Assembly (NCBI GenBank): GCA_012510865.1
Contig: JAAZHF010000331.1
Span: 1 to 9,775, forward strand
Reading direction: 5' to 3'
DNA from: Gammaproteobacteria bacterium
Lineage (GTDB): Bacteria; Pseudomonadota; Gammaproteobacteria; Xanthomonadales; Xanthomonadaceae
Length of the DNA stretch: 9,775 bases
Positions 6,577 through 9,775 of the stretch are shown here, one piece after another; within the stretch, counting starts at the first letter, position 1; every line of letters starts with the position of its first letter. Below the pieces are notes generated by a model that saw nothing but the letters and a program-made list of their open reading frames with translations, had not been told where the DNA came from and ran no database searches. Position numbers and translations under genes: made by a program.

Positions 6577-7322
6577 CCGACCTGCCGCCGCCATCGCCGA
6601 GGAAGATGGGCCTGGTGATCGACCTCGACACCTGCGTGGGCTGCCACGCCTGCGCCACCAGCTGCAAGGAGTGGAACGCCGGCGGGATCGCCGGCCCGCT
6701 GGTCGATGAGCGTCCCTACGGCAAGGATCCGCAGGGCGTCTGGTTCAACCGCGTGCACAGCTACGAGGTCGCCGCATCGCCGTCCACCGGGCAGCCGGCG
6801 ATGACCCTGCATTTTCCCCGCAGCTGCCTGCACTGCGAGACGCCCGCCTGCGTCACCGTCTGCCCCACCGGCGCCAGCTACAAGCGCGCAGAGGACGGCA
6901 TCGTGCTGGTCGACGAGGACAGGTGCATCGGCTGCAAGCTCTGCAGCTGGGCCTGCCCCTACGGCGCCCGCGAGTACTCGCAGGTCGACGGCGTGATGAA
7001 GAAGTGCACGCTGTGCGTGGACCGCATCTACAACGAGCAGCTCGACGAATCGGAGCGCGTCCCGGCCTGCGTACAGGCCTGCCCGACCCGGGCGCGCCAC
7101 TTCGGCGACCTCGGCGACCCGGAGTCCGACGTGTCGCGCCTGGTCGCGTCGCGCGACGGCGTGGCGCTCATGCCGGAGCTTGGCTACCAGCCGGTCAACC
7201 GCTACCTGCCGCCGCGTCCGCGGCGCGATGGCGGCGACGGCGACGCCGACGGCGACGCAGGCGACGCCCCGACCCGGGCCGCGTCGCCGCTGCACTGGCT
7301 CAACCGGATCCTGAGGCGCTGA
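6573..7322 (+). CDS. soeB: Four-cluster [4Fe-4S] ferredoxin subunit, SoeB type
   Basis: This is the electron-transfer subunit of the molybdoenzyme, 249 residues, of the DmsB/PsrB/SoeB family. Sixteen cysteines form four [4Fe-4S] sites: 21-24-27-31, 85-88-93-97, 118-121-124-128 and 145-148-166-170. These should wire the SoeA cluster to quinone at the membrane anchor. The start is GTG 6573, supported by AGGGAG at 6562-6567 with 5-nt spacing and by overlap with the preceding stop. There is no signal peptide, which agrees with a cytoplasmic complex. The C-terminus (about 219-249) has an acidic Gly/Asp/Ala stretch (RRDGGDGDADGDAGDAP), encoded by degenerate GCGACG repeats, then a basic helix LNRILRR. 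That tail is not part of the ferredoxin fold. SoeC follows after 3 nt. Confidence 0.88.
   Translation: MTDLPPPSPRKMGLVIDLDTCVGCHACATSCKEWNAGGIAGPLVDERPYGKDPQGVWFNRVHSYEVAASPSTGQPAMTLHFPRSCLHCETPACVTVCPTGASYKRAEDGIVLVDEDRCIGCKLCSWACPYGAREYSQVDGVMKKCTLCVDRIYNEQLDESERVPACVQACPTRARHFGDLGDPESDVSRLVASRDGVALMPELGYQPVNRYLPPRPRRDGGDGDADGDAGDAPTRAASPLHWLNRILRR
7227..7268 (+). repeat. Degenerate GCGACG hexanucleotide tract inside soeB
   Basis: Between about 7227 and 7268 the coding strand repeats GGCGACG/GCCGACG units. It encodes the Gly/Asp/Ala-rich linker near the SoeB C-terminus. Units of six bases keep the frame if the copy number changes. Confidence 0.5.
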
Positions 7323-7325
7323 CGC

Positions 7326-8282
7326 ATGCATCCCGCCCTTTCGGTCATCTTCTTCACCACCCTGTCGGGCGCCGGTTACGGACTGATCGCCTGGACCGCC
7401 CTGACCGTCGCCGTGCTGGCGATGCGAGGTGGACTGTCGCCGGCGCTGCAGCCGATGCAGCTCTGGGGCCTGGGACTGGGCCTGCTGCTGTCGACGCTGG
7501 GCCTGCTGTGCTCCCTGGCCCACCTCGGCCGGCCCGCGCGGGCATGGCGCGCCCTTGGCCAGTGGCGCAGCTCGTGGCTGTCGCGCGAAGGCGTGCTGGC
7601 CGTCGCCACTCCGCTGCCGGTGCTTGCGGTCGTGGCCGTGCTGCTGCGCCTGCCGCCGGAAGCGGCGCATTCGCCGCTGCTCGCCGGCCTGGGCCTGCTC
7701 GCGGCGCTGCTGGCCGTGGCGACGGTGGCCTGCACCGCGATGATCTACGCCTCCCTCAGGCCGATCCCGGCCTGGCGCCATCCAGTGGTGCTGCCGGTGT
7801 ACCTGCTGTTCGCCCTGATCACCGGTTTCGCGCTGCAGCTGGTGCTCGCCGCGGTGCTGCTCCGCGGCCAGGACCTGTCGGGGCTGCTGCAGGTGCTCGC
7901 GCTGCTCGGCGCGGTGCTGGCGGCGGTGAAGTGGCTCTACTGGCGTGACCTCGACGCCGCGCCGGCACCGGCCGCGCCGGGAGCCGCGGTCGGCCTGCCC
8001 GGGCGCGACGTGCGGGTCTTCGAGCGCCCGCACAGCGAGGAAAACTTCATCACCCGCGAGATGGCCTTCCAACTCGCGCGGCGGCACGCGTCGCTGCTGC
8101 GCCTGGCGGTGGCGGGCGGGCTGGTGGCGCTGCCCCTGCTGGCGCTGCTGCTGGTGCGTGCGGACTGGCTCCCGACGCCGGCCGCGGCCGGGCTGGCCGC
8201 GGCGGGGCTGCTGGCCGGGGCGTTCGTCGAGCGCTGGCTGTTCTTCGCCCAGGCGCGGCACGTGGTCACGGCCTATTACTGA
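7326..8282 (+). CDS. soeC: DmsC-like membrane anchor and quinone-reactive subunit, SoeC type
   Basis: This is the integral membrane subunit of the molybdoenzyme, 318 residues with eight probable helices (about 7-32, 44-66, 89-108, 117-141, 153-179, 186-205, 256-277, 284-305). DmsC-family landmarks are present: HPALSVIFFTTLSGAGYG at the N-terminus, LGRPARAWRALGQWRSSWLSREG (split here as LGRPARAWRALG and QWRSSWLSREG), and the closing ERWLFFAQARHVVTAYY. A cytoplasmic loop with ENFITREMAFQLARRH precedes helix 7. The family anchors the catalytic and ferredoxin subunits and exchanges electrons with quinones. With a cytoplasmic SoeA, the direction is probably sulfite oxidation with quinone reduction. 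The start ATG lies 3 nt after the soeB stop, with GAGG at 7313-7316 as the ribosome site. It is the last gene of the operon; a hairpin follows. Confidence 0.87.
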   Translation: MHPALSVIFFTTLSGAGYGLIAWTALTVAVLAMRGGLSPALQPMQLWGLGLGLLLSTLGLLCSLAHLGRPARAWRALGQWRSSWLSREGVLAVATPLPVLAVVAVLLRLPPEAAHSPLLAGLGLLAALLAVATVACTAMIYASLRPIPAWRHPVVLPVYLLFALITGFALQLVLAAVLLRGQDLSGLLQVLALLGAVLAAVKWLYWRDLDAAPAPAAPGAAVGLPGRDVRVFERPHSEENFITREMAFQLARRHASLLRLAVAGGLVALPLLALLLVRADWLPTPAAAGLAAAGLLAGAFVERWLFFAQARHVVTAYY

Positions 8283-8293
8283 ACGCGGTTGCC

Positions 8294-8322
8294 GCCCGCG
8301 CCTTGGAACCGCGGGCGCGGGC
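8294..8322. terminator. GC-rich hairpin after soeC
   Basis: GCCCGCGCC (8294-8302) and GGCGCGGGC (8314-8322) form a perfect 9-bp stem with an 11-nt loop, 11 nt after the soeC stop. It could end the operon transcript, but the following bases (CCGGATAATGG) are not a T-run. It also overlaps the predicted promoter below. Confidence 0.35.
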
Positions 8323-8331
8323 CCGGATAAT
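8303..8331 (+). promoter_or_regulatory. Candidate sigma70 promoter for the DUF481 gene
   Basis: TTGGAA (8303-8308) and GATAAT (8326-8331) are spaced by exactly 17 bp and lie just upstream of the DUF481 gene, in a sequence otherwise poor in A/T. The -35 box falls in the loop of the hairpin at 8294-8322. The call is by eye. Confidence 0.5.
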
Positions 8332-8366
8332 GGCCCGGTCACCGCTTTCCACCGGAGCCACAGCGC

Positions 8367-9047
8367 ATGCTCGCGGCCCTCTGGCTGGCCCTCGCCGCAC
8401 CGCCCGTGTTCCTCCAGCCCTTGCCCGATTCCCCGGGCGAGCCGGCGGTGGTCGCGCTGGCGGCGGGTCGTGCCGACCTGCGCCGCCCCTGCTACCGCCT
8501 GGAGTGCCCCGACGCGGGCTGGTCCGCGCCGACGCGATTCACGCGCATCGCCACGCCGCGCGTCCCCGGCGAGGTCGATCCGCTGGTGCCCATGCGCCTA
8601 CCCGCGATCGCCGCGCGACGCTATCCGCTGTACTCGCCGGCCTCGCGCCGCGACTGGCGGGTCACGCACGGCAGCCACTCGCGCTTCACCGCCGGCTTCG
8701 GCTACGAAGCGGTGCGCACGCCCGATACCGAGGTGAAGCTGGAGTTCGGCACGGGCTACCGGCTGCAGCCCTATGCCGACTTCGGCACGGCGGTCGAGGG
8801 CCCGATTGCCCGTGGCCGGCTCGAGCTGCGCCGGAACATCGCCGACCGCGCCCTGCTGACGCAGAACCTGCTGGTGGAAACGGGGCGCTTCAACACGACC
8901 ACGCGCCAGGTGATCGGCCTGGACCTGAAGCTGCTTCCGCAGTGGACCCTGCACTCCAACTTCGAGCTGCGCCACGACAGCGCCGGCAACGGTGGCAGCG
9001 GCGCCACCGACACCGAGGGCTCGCTGCGACTGCGCTACCGGTTCTAG
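8367..9047 (+). CDS. Short DUF481-type outer-membrane beta-barrel protein
   Basis: This encodes 226 residues. The start ATG has GGAG at 8354-8357, 9 nt upstream. A short hydrophobic N-terminus (MLAALWLALAAPP) looks like a minimal signal peptide. From about residue 105 the protein follows the DUF481 (YdiY-like) barrel pattern: alternating strands around VKLEFGTGYRLQPY, RLELRRNIADRALLTQNLLVETG, a strand pair, then DTEGSLRLRYRF with a terminal Phe for BAM recognition. The function of DUF481 proteins is largely unknown. Residues 25-95 are unusual: Pro/Arg-rich, with two cysteines (42 and 47), and do not look like the usual N-terminal strands. It is probably transcribed from its own promoter and is convergent with hemC (9-nt gap). 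The family call is moderately sure. Confidence 0.75.
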   Translation: MLAALWLALAAPPVFLQPLPDSPGEPAVVALAAGRADLRRPCYRLECPDAGWSAPTRFTRIATPRVPGEVDPLVPMRLPAIAARRYPLYSPASRRDWRVTHGSHSRFTAGFGYEAVRTPDTEVKLEFGTGYRLQPYADFGTAVEGPIARGRLELRRNIADRALLTQNLLVETGRFNTTTRQVIGLDLKLLPQWTLHSNFELRHDSAGNGGSGATDTEGSLRLRYRF

Positions 9048-9056
9048 CCACCGCCG

Positions 9057-9775
9057 TCAGTGCCCGGGCAGGAACTCCCCGGCGCCGCCTGCCAGCAGCC
9101 GTTCCGCCACCGCGCGCCCGAGCGCGTCCGGGTCCGCGGCGCCACCGGTCGCCTCGGCGCGCACCGCCCGGCCGTCGCTGGCCGAGCCGACCAGGCCCTG
9201 CAGGTGCAGGCGGCCACCGTCTAGGTGCGCGAAGGCCGCCACGGGCACGTGGCAGCTGCCGTGCAGCGCCAGGTTGAGCGCGCGCTCGGCCGCGGCGCAG
9301 GTGCGCGTGGCCGCATGGTCGAGCGCGCGGCACAGCGCCACCACGCGATCGTCGTCGGCGCGGCACTCGATCGCGATCACGCCCTGGGCCGGAGCCGGAA
9401 GCCAGCCGGGCGCGTCCAGGCGCGCCCGGATCCGGTCGCCCATCCCCAGCCTCGCCAGTCCGGCGCAGGCCAGGACGATGGCGTCGTACTCGCCCGCGTC
9501 GAGCTTGGCCAGGCGCGTATTGACGTTGCCCCGGAGGTCGCGGACCTCCAGGTCGGGGCGCAGCGCACGCAGCTGGGCCTGGCGCCGCAGCGACGAGGTG
9601 CCGACGCAGGCACCCGGCGGAAGCGCCTCGAAACCGGCGAACTGGTTGCTGATGAAGGCGTCGGCGTGGTCGGCGCGCTCGAGGAAGGCGGGCAGCGCGA
9701 ACGGCGCGTCGACCTCCATCGGCACGTCCTTGAGCGAATGCACCGCGCAATCGGCCTCGCCGCGCAGCATCGCCA
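9057..9775 (-). CDS. hemC: Hydroxymethylbilane synthase (porphobilinogen deaminase), N-terminus outside window
   Basis: This enzyme joins four porphobilinogen units into hydroxymethylbilane in cytoplasmic tetrapyrrole (heme) synthesis. About 239 codons are visible of a family length near 305, and the frame runs off the window edge, so the start is missing; the ATG at 9770 is internal. Landmarks in order are HSLKDVP (catalytic Asp), [23 protein letters not shown] (dipyrromethane/substrate-binding arginines), [28 protein letters not shown] and [12 protein letters not shown], whose Cys carries the dipyrromethane cofactor. The usual Gly of PAPGQG is Ala here, a minor change. It ends 9 nt from the convergent DUF481 gene, with no terminator visible between them. 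The identification is very secure. Confidence 0.96.
   Translation of the reverse strand, partial: AMLRGEADCAVHSLKDVPMEVDAPFALPAFLERADHADAFISNQFAGFEALPPGACVGTSSLRRQAQLRALRPDLEVRDLRGNVNTRLAKLDAGEYDAIVLACAGLARLGMGDRIRARLDAPGWLPAPAQGVIAIECRADDDRVVALCRALDHAATRTCAAAERALNLALHGSCHVPVAAFAHLDGGRLHLQGLVGSASDGRAVRAEATGGAADPDALGRAVAERLLAGGAGEFLPGH

Noticed and set aside
4559..8342. Long - strand open frames opposite the permease, soeB and soeC
   Set aside because: The products are His/Gln/Arg/Gly-rich without motifs. The + strand genes carry clear transporter, ferredoxin and DmsC signatures.
1..9775. tRNA or rRNA genes, CRISPR arrays, insertion sequences, phage genes
   Set aside because: I saw no regularly spaced repeats with spacers, no transposase or integrase motifs and no recognisable tRNA arms. 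Apart from the REP-type repeats the window looks like ordinary chromosome.

Overview
The window is very GC-rich, with the codon use of a high-GC proteobacterium. The intergenic repeats at 1552-1657 have the form GTGGGAGCGGCTACAGCCGC, which is typical of Xanthomonadaceae. I therefore infer a Lysobacter/Luteimonas-type gammaproteobacterium. The inference rests on this repeat and on protein flavour, not on a marker gene.

Layout. (i) 1-486 (+): 3' part of a Blc-type bacterial lipocalin, cut by the window edge. (ii) 499-1464 (-): a YafY-type transcriptional regulator (N-terminal HTH, WYL sensor domain, WCX tail). It is convergent with the lipocalin and is interrupted by one in-frame TGA at 1024-1026. 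(iii) 1465-1685: the divergent intergenic region, holding an inverted REP pair and a three-copy, 16-bp-period tandem repeat. (iv) 1686-8282 (+): a tight five-gene operon. It encodes a cytoplasmic molybdopterin oxidoreductase of the SoeA type, an SLC13-type anion permease with two RCK_C (TrkA-C) domains, a 74-residue two-helix membrane protein, a four-cluster ferredoxin subunit (SoeB type) and a DmsC-like eight-helix membrane anchor (SoeC type). The first four genes are joined by ATGA, ATGA and GTGA stop/start overlaps, and the last follows after 3 nt. (v) 8283-8366: a GC hairpin and a plausible sigma70 promoter. (vi) 8367-9047 (+): a short DUF481-type outer-membrane beta-barrel protein. (vii) 9057-9775 (-): the C-terminal part of hydroxymethylbilane synthase (hemC), cut by the window edge and convergent with the DUF481 gene.

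Working model. SoeA-, SoeB- and SoeC-like subunits would oxidise sulfite to sulfate on the cytoplasmic side of the inner membrane and pass two electrons to quinone. The interleaved SLC13 permease may move sulfate, sulfite or another oxyanion. The two-helix protein has no recognisable family and may be an assembly or regulatory partner. The divergent WYL regulator may have controlled the operon, but its reading frame is now broken. The most interesting observations are the interleaved gene order, the unknown small membrane protein and the single nonsense codon in the divergent regulator.
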